From the NCBI RefSeq assembly GCF_900446215.1, contig NZ_UAQZ01000005.1, forward strand, positions 28,662 through 92,661: a stretch of 64,000 bases of DNA, given 5' to 3'. Origin of the DNA: Burkholderia cenocepacia. Its GTDB lineage: Bacteria; Pseudomonadota; Gammaproteobacteria; Burkholderiales; Burkholderiaceae. The notes beneath the pieces were generated by a model. The model saw only the letters and a list, made by a program, of their open reading frames with translations, was not told where the DNA came from and made no database searches. This document shows positions 35,514 through 43,934 of the stretch, in pieces (within the stretch, counting starts at the first letter, position 1; every line of letters starts with the position of its first letter). Both the position numbers and the translations under genes were made by a program.

Positions 35514-36389
35514 CTACAGGATTCGCTGTTCGACTTCCGCCTCGACATTGAAGTGTTTCCACATCTCGCTCCGCATGAAGTCGATCAACTGGCAAATGTC
35601 GTTCGCGCGTCCGGGACGCCGAACAACGATGAACCCGGCGTGCTTGGGCGAAATCCGTGCTGTGCCGATGGTGAGCCCCTTGTGCCCGAGTGCCTCGATC
35701 ATTTCACCGATTTTCATCCCGTGCGCTGGTCGTTTGAACACGCTCCCAGCGTTCGGTTCCGAGCCGGGAAATCGCTCGCGCCTGAGCGCGAGATTAGCCA
35801 GTCGCCGGATCCGGAGCTCGTGCGGATCGCCATCATGTAGTCGGAAGTACGCGCCGAGTACCACGTACGCGCCGTGCTGGAAGCCGGAAGATCGGTATCC
35901 CCATTCGCACTCGGACCGATCGAGTTCGATCACTTGCCGGGTGTGGATCGCATAAACCCGTACCGATTGAACGACACTGGAAATGTCGTCCCCGAATGCT
36001 CCCGCGTTCATCACTATGCCTCCGCCAACTGAGCCCGGAATGTTTCCCAGAACCTCGAATCCGGCCAGTCCGAAGCGCTCGCATGCTAACCCGACCCTAC
36101 GAAGGCTGGCGCCGGCATCGGCATACACAACATGTTCGGCCAGCCGCGTGACGGCGCCGAAACGACGACCGAATTTCATGACGCGAGGGTAGCGTGTCCG
36201 AGACAGAATCACGTTGCTGCCATGGCCGAGAATCGGAAACGACGCTGCACCGCCGCGCTCGAACATTTCAGCGACGTCATCCGCGCAGCGCGGCAACAGC
36301 AGTTCTTCACAGGTCGAGGCAAGCCGATACGAGTTGGCGTACTCGAGATTGACCTCACGCAATATTTTCGGGCAGTCCATGGCGGTCAT
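35514..36389 (-). CDS. MurB-like FAD-dependent UDP-enolpyruvyl reductase homologue, 291 aa
   Basis: MurB marks are clear: LGHGSNVIL (FAD pyrophosphate loop), NIPGSVGGGIVMNAGAFGDDI, EWGYRSS (Tyr-Arg) and EPNAGSVFKRP with the catalytic-type Ser, then KHAGFIVV and a C-terminal Glu (FNVEAEVEQRIL). Chromosomal MurB makes UDP-MurNAc. A plasmid paralogue beside a carbamoyltransferase and a Nudix gene suggests a specialised pathway instead. The start at 36389 overlaps the carbamoyltransferase end by ~35 bp. Enzyme class is confident; substrate is not. Confidence 0.82.
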   Translation of the reverse strand: MTAMDCPKILREVNLEYANSYRLASTCEELLLPRCADDVAEMFERGGAASFPILGHGSNVILSRTRYPRVMKFGRRFGAVTRLAEHVVYADAGASLRRVGLACERFGLAGFEVLGNIPGSVGGGIVMNAGAFGDDISSVVQSVRVYAIHTRQVIELDRSECEWGYRSSGFQHGAYVVLGAYFRLHDGDPHELRIRRLANLALRRERFPGSEPNAGSVFKRPAHGMKIGEMIEALGHKGLTIGTARISPKHAGFIVVRRPGRANDICQLIDFMRSEMWKHFNVEAEVEQRIL

Positions 36390-37209
36390 TTTTGGTCAGC
36401 AAGTAGGGCCCCAGCGCAAGCGTTCGGAGCCCAGATCGAACGAAAACTGAAACGGCATCTTCCGGCGTTTCAACAATCGGTTCGCCATGGATGTTGAACG
36501 AAGTGTTCAGTACGGCGGGAATACCGGTCAGCGCGTGGAATCGTGCGACCAGTCGGTAGTAAGTTTCGTTATCGTCCCGCCGCAGGATCTGCGCACGCGC
36601 GGTCTTGTCTTTCGGATGAATCGCTGCGGCAAGCAACTTGGCACCCTCGGTGGTCGTATCGAAGGAAATCATCATATGCGGCGAGTGTGGGATCGCTTTG
36701 GTCGCCAACAATTGATCGACACCGATGTCGAGTACCGAAGGCGCAAAGGGCATCCAGAAATCACGAGACTTGATGGCCGAATTGATTTCCTGGAGATTAC
36801 CGATCGAATCCGGGCGACTAAGAATCGACCGATTGCCAAGCGCCCGCGCGCCGAACTCGGCACCTGCTGCAAAACGGGCGACGATTCTTCCCGCCGCCAG
36901 CTGTTCCGCCACGGCGTCTTCAATGTCCTTCGGTCGATCTACGGTCACGTCAGCCCCCTTCACTGCGTCAAGCGCACGCTCGTATGAATCGGACCCGTAG
37001 CGCCGGCCACAGTAGATGTCGCGCAGACCGCCTTCCGGAGATACGTCGAGCTTTGACGAAAGTGCCCACGCGGCCCCCAGGCTGTTGCTTTCGTCGCCAC
37101 ACGATGGAATGACGTAGAAGTCTGCGATTGACGGATGTTGGCTCAGGTGTTGATTTAGCTTGACGTTCATGAAAGCACCTCCCGCCACCGCAAGCGAGTC
37201 AGTTCCGAG
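36355..37209 (-). pseudogene. Carbamoyltransferase (NodU/CmcH family), N-terminus lost at an IS element
   Basis: The C-terminal ~280 residues are present: LGTDSLAVAGGAFMNVKLNQHL, SCGDESNSLGAAW, then the YrdC-like half with GRIVARFAAGAEFGARALGNRSIL, RDFWMPFAPSVL and PAVLNTSFNIHGEPIVETPEDA. NodU/CmcH enzymes transfer carbamoyl groups to sugars or antibiotics and are ~550 residues long, so about half is missing. The frame is cut exactly at the IS3-family end (37210), and no N-terminal half is found beyond the IS. A shortened protein could start at GTG 37188, but activity is unlikely. Confidence 0.8.
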
Positions 37210-37256
37210 TGACCTGCCCCCATCAATAGGGCCAATGGGCTTCTAGCAAAGTCCCT

Positions 37257-38261
37257 TTAAACCAACTCCTGGAAAGCGGCAGGAGTATCCGCGGTTGCCC
37301 GATGTTTCGCCGCAAACTCTGACGGCGCAAGGTAGTTCAGTGCGCTGTGCGGCCTTTGCTCGTTGTAGTCCTGACGCCATGCCGCGATGACTGCCCGAGC
37401 ATGCGCGAGCGTCGTGAACCAGTGCTCGTTAAGGCATTCGTCGCGGAACTTGCCGTTGAACGATTCGATGTACGCATTCTGCGTTGGCTTGCCCGCCTGA
37501 ATCAACTTCAGAGCGACGCCGTTCGCATACGCCCACTGGTCAAGCGCGCGGCTCGTAAATTCGGGGCCCTGGTCTGTTCGCACCGCCTTGGGATAGCCAC
37601 GGAAGCGAGCTGCGCGGTCCAATGCCCGAGCGACATACAAACCTGAGATGCCATGGTCGACAACGATGTCGACAGCCTCTTTCGTGAAGTCGTCGACGAC
37701 GGTCAGGCACTTCACGCGCCGGCCGTTGGAAAGCGCATCCATCACGAAATCGATTGACCACACCTCGTTGGGGGCGCCCGGCAATGCCAGTTGCTCGCGC
37801 TCAATCATTACGCCGTGGCGCTTGCGACGGCGCCGCACAGCCAGCCCTGCCTCACGGTACAGGCGATAGATGCGCTTGTGATTGGCGTGCGTGCCTTCGC
37901 GTTCCACTAGGGCGTGCAATCGGCGGTAGCCGAATCGACGACGTTCGTGTGCCAACTCCACCAGACGCGCCGCTAGCACCTCATTCTCGTGGTCTGGCTT
38001 CGCGTCGTAATGCAGCACGCTGCGAGAAAGCCCGACAAGCCGGCAGGCGCGGCGCTCGGAGATGTTGACCTTCCCCCGAATCGCCGATACTGCTTCGCGT
38101 TTGGCTTGCGGGCTCAGGGCTTTCCCTTGACGACGACCTTCAACGCTTCCATATCGAGCATTGCTTCGGCCAGCAGCTTCTTCAGCCGGGCATTCTCCAC
38201 CTCGAGGTTCTTGAGCCGGCGGGCTTCCGAGACCTCCATGCCGCCGAACTTCGCACGCCAA
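37257..38261 (-). CDS. IS3-family transposase OrfB
   Basis: The DDE integrase core is intact: VWSIDFVMDAL, VRTDQGPEFTSRALDQW, and KPTQNAYIESFNGKFRDECLNEHWF with the catalytic Glu. HHH/HTH-like motifs come before it (RRFGYRRLHALVERE). The open frame starts inside orfA. The active product is probably an OrfAB fusion made by -1 frameshifting, so the true OrfB N-terminus is uncertain. Confidence 0.92.
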   Translation of the reverse strand: MACEVRRHGGLGSPPAQEPRGGECPAEEAAGRSNARYGSVEGRRQGKALSPQAKREAVSAIRGKVNISERRACRLVGLSRSVLHYDAKPDHENEVLAARLVELAHERRRFGYRRLHALVEREGTHANHKRIYRLYREAGLAVRRRRKRHGVMIEREQLALPGAPNEVWSIDFVMDALSNGRRVKCLTVVDDFTKEAVDIVVDHGISGLYVARALDRAARFRGYPKAVRTDQGPEFTSRALDQWAYANGVALKLIQAGKPTQNAYIESFNGKFRDECLNEHWFTTLAHARAVIAAWRQDYNEQRPHSALNYLAPSEFAAKHRATADTPAAFQELV

Positions 38262-38377
38262 GTGTAGAACGACGCATCACTGAACCCGTGCTTCCTGCAC
38301 AGTTCCTTGACCGGCATACCGGCCTCGGCTTCCTTCAGAAACCCGATGATTTGCTGTTCCGTAAAGCGCTTCTTCAT
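38114..38377 (-). CDS. IS3-family transposase OrfA, 87 aa
   Basis: A classic OrfA: KKRFTEQQIIGFLKEAEAGMPVKELCRKHGFSDASFYTWRAKFGGM is an HTH, followed by a leucine-zipper segment (LKNLEVENARLKKLLAEAMLDMEAL). It overlaps OrfB in another frame, as usual for this family. Confidence 0.93.
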   Translation of the reverse strand: MKKRFTEQQIIGFLKEAEAGMPVKELCRKHGFSDASFYTWRAKFGGMEVSEARRLKNLEVENARLKKLLAEAMLDMEALKVVVKGKP

Positions 38378-38445
38378 GTTCGTCTTCTTCTCCGAAAACG
38401 AACTTTACTAGACTCCGGCTGGCCCTGTTTGCAGGGGGCAGGTCA

Positions 38446-38739
38446 GTCACAACGGTGCTCGGCCGACGCTCCGAGCGCGATTGGGCATCTGAGTGAGCGG
38501 TTCTCTGCAGGCGCTGAGAAGAATGCATGTTGTTCCGGTTCGGTCACAATCGATCTTTCTGCTTCGCAGATAGCTCGCCCTGCGAGAACCGCACACCTGA
38601 ATTTCGTGCGCAACCTTCCCTCGCCACTCTGCTTACCTGCAGTACCGAGATTGCCCGCGTCGTAACGAAGATTTTGCAAGCTGGCGTTTTTCGCTCGCCC
38701 ATTGTCCGTCGTCCCCGGACTCGGACGTCGTAGCGCTAA
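38446..38739. other. Scrambled remnant DNA between two transposable elements
   Basis: About 290 bp between the IS3-family element and the decayed ISNCY-type transposase. Short open frames exist on both strands, but none has a convincing ribosome-binding site, signal or known motif, and no carbamoyltransferase N-terminus is found here. It looks like debris from insertion and deletion events. Confidence 0.4.
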
Positions 38740-39173
38740 CTAAAGATTGCGATGAATCAGCTTCCGATTCGCGAGCGTATCGTTCAGCAGGCGGTCCCGA
38801 TTCCCGACATCTTGCAGCTGCCGGTGCGCATTGAAATCGCTCTTCCGCGGTTCCGCGAAGTGTGTGCTGTCGGACGCGATAAAGGCGGGCGCATAAGCCT
38901 TGGCGGCGGCGATCGTGCCGATCTCGCGCACGCGTATCTCCTCGGCTAGCCGATTCCGAAACGTTGGAAGCGCGCGCACGGCTCGTCCCGAACCAAACCC
39001 GCCCAGCCGCGCTCACGACGCCCGCGACCAAGCGGCGAAACTGCTGCGTCGCCAACTCCAGCCGTTCTGTCGTCCGTCGCGGCTTGAGTTTCCCGTCCGT
39101 CACGTCCCGAATGACCATATCGGTATCGGTCGACCTCGCGCATCGTTATCGCGATCCGGCCTGTTGTAGGCAT
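38740..39173 (-). pseudogene. Decayed ISNCY-type transposase
   Basis: Fragments in three frames add up to one protein on the minus strand: MPTTGRIAITMREVDRYR, then VIRDVTDGKLKPRRTTERLELATQQFRRLVAG, then LPTFRNRLAEEIRVREIGTIAAAKAYAPAFIA and PRKSDFNAHR...NRKLIHRNL. The first two resemble the HTH start, and the last two the C-terminal half, of ISNCY-family transposases. The central catalytic region is deleted and at least two frameshifts separate the parts. It is a dead remnant. Confidence 0.7.
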
Positions 39174-39317
39174 CGCGGCCCCCGGTACCGGACAGACGTA
39201 GCCGAACAGCAAACGCGGCTGGAACGCGGGCATTTCTATGTAGCCACTACAACTTGTCCCGTCGTTAGTATCTGTTATGTAAAATCATTCGGATTGCTAT
39301 CAAATAAGGTGAGCACC

Positions 39318-39503
39318 ATGGAATTGGAACCTCGGAGCATTCTCGCGCCCGGAACAGGTCTGTTAGAGATCTTGGGATATGGGATTACTTGGATCGCCGT
39401 TGTCGCAGCACTTATCTATCTTTTCGGACGGGTGAATAAGACTGCGGGGATTGTCGGTATGGTCGCCGGCTGCGCGATACTCATCCAGCACTTCATACAG
39501 TGA
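39318..39503 (+). CDS. Small membrane protein, 61 aa
   Basis: ATG 39318 follows AAGGTGA. One or two helices are predicted (LGYGITWIAVVAALIYLFG and AGIVGMVAGCAILIQHFI). No family is recognised. The upstream 39174-39317 holds no gene. Confidence 0.6.
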   Translation: MELEPRSILAPGTGLLEILGYGITWIAVVAALIYLFGRVNKTAGIVGMVAGCAILIQHFIQ

Positions 39504-39606
39504 TATGTTGAGAATCGCGCAACGTCCAATATGCTGTATTAACCGCCGGACGCGGCAAGCAACCGCTTTTTTGCTTCCGACGGCCGTTGAATAGGGAGCA
39601 CTGACG

Positions 39607-39957
39607 ATGTCGTTACTAGCCGGATGGTTTTTCGAGGGAGCGATGCTGCGCCACACGCCGTCGCTCACGGACCTTGCTGTTTGGGAAATCGCGTCCGGGG
39701 GAAGTTCGAAATCGCCGGCAACGCGCGAGCAGCCGGACGGGCTCCAAATGACAAGGAGGCGCAAGCTCGCAGTTGCTGTCAATGGTCGGAACATGACCCT
39801 GCGAGGTGAGCTGGATCGTCTCCCCGAGCAGGGGGAGTCCGTCCGCATGCTGGGCCTCCTCTATGCACGCCCGGACAGCGCGGCGGCCGAATTCGGCGGA
39901 ACGAGGTGGTACGAGATCCGCCGTGACGGCGATTCGTACCGTGCTACCCCGACTTGA
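39607..39957 (+). CDS. Hypothetical protein, 116 aa
   Basis: GGAG precedes ATG 39607 by ~8 nt. The C-terminal half looks like a compact beta domain (KLAVAVNGRNMTLRGELDRLPEQGESVRMLGLLY, then RWYEIRRDGDSYRATPT). An in-frame ATG at 39748 (MTRRRKLAVAV) could be a shorter start. An opposing ORF (39616-40005) exists, but its composition is less protein-like. Function unknown. Confidence 0.5.
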   Translation: MSLLAGWFFEGAMLRHTPSLTDLAVWEIASGGSSKSPATREQPDGLQMTRRRKLAVAVNGRNMTLRGELDRLPEQGESVRMLGLLYARPDSAAAEFGGTRWYEIRRDGDSYRATPT

Positions 39958-40033
39958 GACGCAGGCGACTTGGCCTCTAGAATTGCAGTACCGTTCGTCG
40001 CACAACTACTGGCGGACTGCTCGCCAGCGCCGC

Positions 40034-40297
40034 CTAATCTGCCCTATCGATGTCCACGCCGGTTACGTTAGAGTCGGCTTCGACCACGAGCTCGCGATGA
40101 AGCCGCGCGGCGGCTACAGGGGAATCGACGTTGGCGTGGAGAGCTGTTCCATCCCAGAGCTCGACCACCCATTTGTCCCGTACACGGCAGACGCCTATCG
40201 TCCAGCCGGTCCGATGCGAATAGCCGTAGTCGCTTACCACGGTCCACCCGAGCGCGACCATCGTGTCGCGCTGATCTAGCATCGGCGGGGCGATCAT
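40034..40297 (-). CDS. Hypothetical protein, 87 aa
   Basis: Starts at ATG 40297, overlapping the stop of the 43-aa gene (ATGA). The product has a compact beta pattern (VALGWTVVSDYGYSHRTGWTIGVCRVRDKWVVELWDGTALHANVD) and an acidic C-terminus. It is the last of a minus-strand train of small genes from 41338. No family is recognised. Confidence 0.6.
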   Translation of the reverse strand: MIAPPMLDQRDTMVALGWTVVSDYGYSHRTGWTIGVCRVRDKWVVELWDGTALHANVDSPVAAARLHRELVVEADSNVTGVDIDRAD

Positions 40298-40425
40298 GCT
40301 TGATCCCGGGGTGCGCGGACTAGGTTCCCGCGCGCGCTGACCAGCTTGTAGTCGCCGACGCAGGCGGGACGTCCAGGGAGCGCAATGCGATCTCGAACGT
40401 TGATCCCTCGAATCAGATTGTCCAT
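40294..40425 (-). CDS. Small protein, 43 aa
   Basis: ATG at 40425 follows GGGAGGGTGGG, a strong ribosome-binding site. The product begins MDNLIRGINVRDRIALPGR and is basic. Its stop overlaps the next gene's start by 4 bp, which supports translation. Function unknown. Confidence 0.6.
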   Translation of the reverse strand: MDNLIRGINVRDRIALPGRPACVGDYKLVSARGNLVRAPRDQA

Positions 40426-40527
40426 CCCACCCTCCCGAGCGCGTGGCGGCCGGTGCCACCGAAACACTGTATGTATATCAGGGGGGGGCGGACCGAGCGC
40501 AACATCCGGTCGAAGTTGCAGCGGCGT

Positions 40528-40709
40528 CAGCTGAGCCTGGATCCGGTGGCACTGCGCCGCGCGGGTGGCCGACCGTACGATCGACCCTCCCGCATCCGCT
40601 CAAGCCGCTCGAGCGCCACGGCGAACACCGCCAGCGGCTCGCGCGCAGCTGGTCCTCGCGCCACGTGATCAGCGCGGCGACGACCTCGTCTGCTCGATCC
40701 TCAATGGAC
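40528..40709 (-). pseudogene. Frameshifted small gene
   Basis: Two frames carry protein-like sequence in succession: IEDRADEVVAALITWREDQLRA (from about 40709), then EPLAVFAVALERLERMREGRSYGR (to the stop at 40528). A single missing base at about 40647 would join them. It lies in the middle of the minus-strand train. It may be a true mutation or a base-call error. The start codon is not clear. Confidence 0.4.
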
Positions 40710-40847
40710 CTTGGTCGTCTTGCTGAAGGCGCGAAAAAGCCGCGCAATCCAGCGTCGCCATCCTGGCAAATGCGCGATCTGATTTTCTGCCCGGCGAGTC
40801 GGGATTCGCGTGCGCCCGCTGTCTTTGACGATACGGTGTGGATGCAT
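40701..40847 (-). CDS. Small basic protein, 48 aa
   Basis: Starts at ATG 40847, 26 bp after the 154-aa gene. The product is rich in Arg and Trp (RTRIPTRRAENQIAHLPGWRRWIARLFRAF), possibly amphipathic. Its ribosome-binding site is weak. Listed because it fits the spacing of the train. Confidence 0.4.
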   Translation of the reverse strand: MHPHRIVKDSGRTRIPTRRAENQIAHLPGWRRWIARLFRAFSKTTKVH

Positions 40848-40873
40848 GGGTCGAATTCTCGCGTGGAATGCGT

Positions 40874-41338
40874 TCATTGTTCGGCCAGCTGCTCGAGCTC
40901 CTCGCATTCGCCGAAGAAATCTTGCTGGCCGGGAAGCGGCGCCGGCGGCCGACGCACCGCGCGCGGCCGCGGATGGCCGGACCGCTTCAGCGTCCGGGCG
41001 ATCGCCTGCAGTTGCGCCCACACGCGGTCCGCCTCGGCGGCCGACAAGGTGTCGGCCGCGACTTCGAGTGCAATTACGAGCGATTCTAGTTGCGCGGGCG
41101 CCGAGGCCAGCATCGCACGCGCCTCCGTGCGCGCCTCGCCTTCCCGGTAGACCGAGAGCCAGCGCGTGAGCGCTTCGCGTTCGTCGTGAGTTAGTGCCGC
41201 GAGCAGCTCGGGCGGTATCGGCTCGTCGGCGCGAAACGTGCCGAGCACATGTTCGCGCCGACGTCCCCGTGCACGCGGTTGCTTGGGGGGCTCGACGCGC
41301 AGCACCTTGATGAGGTTTCCCTGTTCTCGAATGAGCAT
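40874..41338 (-). CDS. Helical acidic protein, 154 aa
   Basis: First gene of the minus-strand train. A basic N-terminal part (KVLRVEPPKQPRARGRRREHVLG) is followed by long predicted helices (PPELLAALTHDEREALTRWLSVYREGEARTEARAMLASAP; LSAAEADRVWAQLQAIARTLKRS) and an acidic C-terminus. No Cys, no membrane segment. It resembles plasmid accessory regulators in composition only; no family is recognised. Confidence 0.6.
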   Translation of the reverse strand: MLIREQGNLIKVLRVEPPKQPRARGRRREHVLGTFRADEPIPPELLAALTHDEREALTRWLSVYREGEARTEARAMLASAPAQLESLVIALEVAADTLSAAEADRVWAQLQAIARTLKRSGHPRPRAVRRPPAPLPGQQDFFGECEELEQLAEQ

Positions 41339-41383
41339 CGACTCGTCTCAGATTTCACACGATCACGCCGAAGCATAGCGCAA

Positions 41384-41413
41384 CCGCGTGTCGCGAACGA
41401 CCGCGACACGCGG
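41384..41413. terminator. 11-bp perfect hairpin
   Basis: CCGCGTGTCGC (41384-41394) pairs with GCGACACGCGG (41403-41413) across 8 nt. It lies upstream of the minus-strand train and has no U-tract, so it may be an operator or a structural barrier. Confidence 0.45.
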
Positions 41414-41812
41414 CACACACCTCACCAGTCTTGCGGCCGCGGCCGCAAGATGGGGCGCTCGCCGCGCGGCGAGCCGGTGCCGGCCTCAACTATCCGCAGT
41501 CCGTCAGTCCCCTGAGCTCGCCGTCCCAAACGCGACCGTAGCCCACCGTCGTTCGCATTCAAGGGTCCGCTTCGCCGGCCGCGGCACCCGTTCGGTGCTC
41601 GCCCTGCGGGCTGCGCTCCGCGTGCGGCTTTGCGACCGCCCTTGAACACGCCCGCCGGCAGGCTCCTTTAGTCGCGGGACGACGAACTCAGGGGACTGGC
41701 GGTAGCAGTTCCGCCGAAGTCCAGGCAGCACCGGCACAACCCCTACGTGGGGACTCAGAATCTTGGGTCCCGGTCGGCCTGAAACGCAAACCAACCGCAG
41801 ATGGAGGTCACG
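41414..41812. other. GC-rich gene-free leader
   Basis: Open frames on both strands here are Arg/Pro/Ser-rich and overlap one another without start signals. I see no gene. The last 50 bp lead into a GGAGGT ribosome-binding site for the next small ORF, so a long 5' leader is possible. Confidence 0.4.
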
Positions 41813-41944
41813 ATGGAAACGAACCGACTGCACCATTGGATAGTAGTCCTGCACTGTGCGTACATGGAATACACGTACACGCCTTGGGATGGACGGAACT
41901 ACTACCGACGCACAGTCGCTTACGACCACGTCGTCTGGTGTTGA
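41813..41944 (+). CDS. Small aromatic protein, 43 aa
   Basis: ATG 41813 is 5 nt after GGAGGT. The product is unusually rich in Tyr, Trp and His (YMEYTYTPWDGRNYYRRTVAYDHVVW). The ribosome-binding site and position, 60 bp upstream of the DUF932 gene on the same strand, support it. No family is known to me. Confidence 0.55.
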   Translation: METNRLHHWIVVLHCAYMEYTYTPWDGRNYYRRTVAYDHVVWC

Positions 41945-42004
41945 CGGACGCCAGCGAATTCCTGAACGACTCGCATCGAACCTGAATATTCAACGGAGAA
42001 AGCC

Positions 42005-42832
42005 ATGCAACTCGCAACCAAGTTTGGCAGTAACGCCCCGATCCTTCGCTCGAACACGCCGCTCTCCGATGAGCAGATTCGTCAGGTCGCGCCGTCGATT
42101 TTCGCCGCCGACAAGCACGACTCACGGTCGGACCGCTACACGTACATTCCGACCATCGAGATCCTCACGAAGCTGCGCGCAGAAGGGTTCCAGCCCTTCA
42201 TGGTTTGCCAGACCCGCGTGCGCGTCGACGCGAAGCGCGAGCATACGAAGCACATGCTCCGGCTGCGTCACGCGTCGCAGGTCGCGTCGCCGGAAACCCC
42301 GGAAATCATCCTCCTCAACAGCCACGATGGGTCGAGCAGCTACCAGATGCTGGCCGGTTACTTCCGGTTCGTCTGCCAGAACGGTCTCGTATTCGGCGAC
42401 ACGACGCACGACATCCGGGTGCCGCACAAAGGCGCCGTCGTCGACCACGTCGTCGACGGCGCGCACGAGGTGCTCGACGGGTTCGACCTGATCCGCGAAT
42501 GCAAGAGCGAGATGGAAGCCGTGCAGCTTGATGAAGGCGAGCAACAGGCGTTTGCGCGGTCGGTGCTGGCTCTCCGGTACGACGTGACCGAAGCGCCCGC
42601 GCCGATCACCGAGGATCAGCTGCTTCGCGCGCGTCGCACCGACGACAACCGCCCCGACCTCTGGACTACGTTCCAGCGCGTGCAGGAGAACGTGATCAAG
42701 GGCGGACTGCGTGGTCGCTCGGCCTCTGGCCGCCGGATGTCGACACGCGGTGTGGCCGGCATCGATCAGGATCTCCGCCTGAATCGCGCCATGTGGGTGC
42801 TCGCCGAAGAGATGCGCAAGCTGAAGGGCTAA
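42005..42832 (+). CDS. DUF932/DUF945-type protein, 275 aa
   Basis: The pattern TYIPTIEILTKLRAEGFQPFMVCQTRVR, then KHMLRLRHA, PEIILLNSHDGSSSYQMLAGYFRFVCQNGLVFG and a C-terminal helical part is that of DUF932 proteins found on plasmids and phages near replication or antirestriction genes. The length is normal. It begins a long plus-strand run of accessory genes. Function remains unknown for the family. Confidence 0.85.
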   Translation: MQLATKFGSNAPILRSNTPLSDEQIRQVAPSIFAADKHDSRSDRYTYIPTIEILTKLRAEGFQPFMVCQTRVRVDAKREHTKHMLRLRHASQVASPETPEIILLNSHDGSSSYQMLAGYFRFVCQNGLVFGDTTHDIRVPHKGAVVDHVVDGAHEVLDGFDLIRECKSEMEAVQLDEGEQQAFARSVLALRYDVTEAPAPITEDQLLRARRTDDNRPDLWTTFQRVQENVIKGGLRGRSASGRRMSTRGVAGIDQDLRLNRAMWVLAEEMRKLKG

Positions 42833-42839
42833 CCCGAAC

Positions 42840-42862
42840 GCGCCGGCGATCGCCGCCGGCGC
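42840..42862. terminator. GC hairpin after the DUF932 gene
   Basis: GCGCCGGCG (42840-42848) pairs with CGCCGGCGC (42854-42862) around ATCGC. No U-tract. It is one of several intercistronic hairpins in this block. Confidence 0.5.
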
Positions 42863-42905
42863 CCTCGCCTCACGTTGTCCCGTCCACCATCATTCGAGGT
42901 TCAAC

Positions 42906-43571
42906 ATGTTCCATCACATTGCAGATCGCCATACCCAAATTTCCGAATCCGTCCGCACGCGGGGCAGTCGGGATTCCGCCACCGCGCCCGCGGTGCTGGC
43001 CGACGTGCTGAACCTTGTCGAGACCGCGCAGTTGGTGCAGACCGTGTTGCGTGAAGGGTTCCCCGCGACGTCGTTCGCGGTGCGCGTCGCGAAGAACGAA
43101 CACGGCACGCAGCTGAGCATCGAATGGACCGACGGCCCCCGAGACGTGCAGGTTGCGCGCCTTGTGATGCCGCTGCAGGCCACGCGTCTGGCAGACGGCG
43201 GTAGGGTCGAGCGCGTCGAACACTTCATGTTGACGTCCAGCGGCCGGCAGATGGTTCGTCTCGCTGCAGATCGGATCGCGCTGTCGCGACAGTTCAGTGA
43301 TCGCGCGATTGAGCGTGCGCTCGCGCGGCTCGCGTCGCGCTACGGCGATCGGCTGGCGCCGGACGTGCGCGCCTCGATGACGGTCGACGGATATCGCGCG
43401 GGGAACCTGCAGCTGCTCGAGGTGATCGGCGTGCACCGGGCGGGCAGCCTTCGCTCGGGGTCCAACGTGCAGATGGATGTCGCCGCAATGCTTGCCGAGA
43501 CCTCCGACGTGCACGGCTTTCCCCGTTCGGCCACGGCCGCGCGTCTGTTCGTACGGCGCGATGTCCACTGA
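42906..43571 (+). CDS. LPD29-like protein, 221 aa
   Basis: Residues ~40-90 (AQLVQTVLREGFPATSFAVRVAKNEHGTQLSIEWTDGP) match the large polyvalent protein-associated domain LPD29, seen in phage and plasmid polyvalent proteins injected into recipients. The rest is helical with Arg/Asp patches. ATG 42906 follows GAGG. It is probably cotranscribed with the neighbouring small genes. The exact function is unknown. Confidence 0.65.
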   Translation: MFHHIADRHTQISESVRTRGSRDSATAPAVLADVLNLVETAQLVQTVLREGFPATSFAVRVAKNEHGTQLSIEWTDGPRDVQVARLVMPLQATRLADGGRVERVEHFMLTSSGRQMVRLAADRIALSRQFSDRAIERALARLASRYGDRLAPDVRASMTVDGYRAGNLQLLEVIGVHRAGSLRSGSNVQMDVAAMLAETSDVHGFPRSATAARLFVRRDVH

Positions 43572-43591
43572 CCGGAATCCCCAAGGAGCGA

Positions 43592-43876
43592 ATGATGACA
43601 GCGATCGAATCTGCCGCAATTGAGGCCGCCTGCGCGTATGGCCTTCAGCTGCCCACCGTGCCGGATTGGAACGACGAGGACGGGAGCGAGTGGGCTCGTG
43701 CGGGCAAGGCTGGCCGCGAGCAGCTTCTGACGGCCCTGGCCGCCCTGAGCGACGCAGATGCATTGCGTGTCATTCTGGAGAACCCTGGCATCGAGCCTGA
43801 CGGCGAGACCCCGTTCGAGCTCGTGAAGGTTCACGAGGTGCAGACGTGGCGGGAGCGTCCCGACAGTTCCCGATGA
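43592..43876 (+). CDS. Acidic helical protein, 94 aa
   Basis: ATG 43592 follows AAGGAG. The product is acidic and helical (MMTAIESAAIEAACAYGLQLPTVPDWNDEDGSEWARAGKAGREQLLTALAALSD) with no hydrophobic segment. It begins 20 bp after the LPD29-like gene. Small acidic proteins of this sort on plasmids can be DNA mimics, but nothing here shows that. Confidence 0.6.
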   Translation: MMTAIESAAIEAACAYGLQLPTVPDWNDEDGSEWARAGKAGREQLLTALAALSDADALRVILENPGIEPDGETPFELVKVHEVQTWRERPDSSR

Positions 43877-43934
43877 GCTGACGCCGATCGTCGCGCACAT
43901 GGTGATGATGGATGGTGCGCGATCTCACATTTTG

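Larger units (their letters stand above)
37210..38445 (-). mobile_element. IS3-family insertion sequence (IS407-like), 1236 bp
   Basis: The ends match as inverted repeats: TGACCTGCCCCC at 37210-37221 and its complement GGGGGCAGGTCA at 38434-38445, with further similarity inward (AGGGCCA). The element holds overlapping orfA and orfB on the minus strand. Flanking bases do not match as a target duplication (CGAG on the left, GTCA on the right), which suggests a later deletion or recombination next to the element. Confidence 0.9.

Noticed and set aside
38443..38679. 78-aa minus ORF between the IS and the decayed transposase
   Set aside because: No motif, no ribosome-binding site, and its end lies in the IS terminal repeat.
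40478..41150. Long plus-strand ORF opposite the minus-strand train
   Set aside because: Ser/Arg/Pro-rich and without a ribosome-binding site; the opposing minus-strand frames have protein-like composition and overlap signals.
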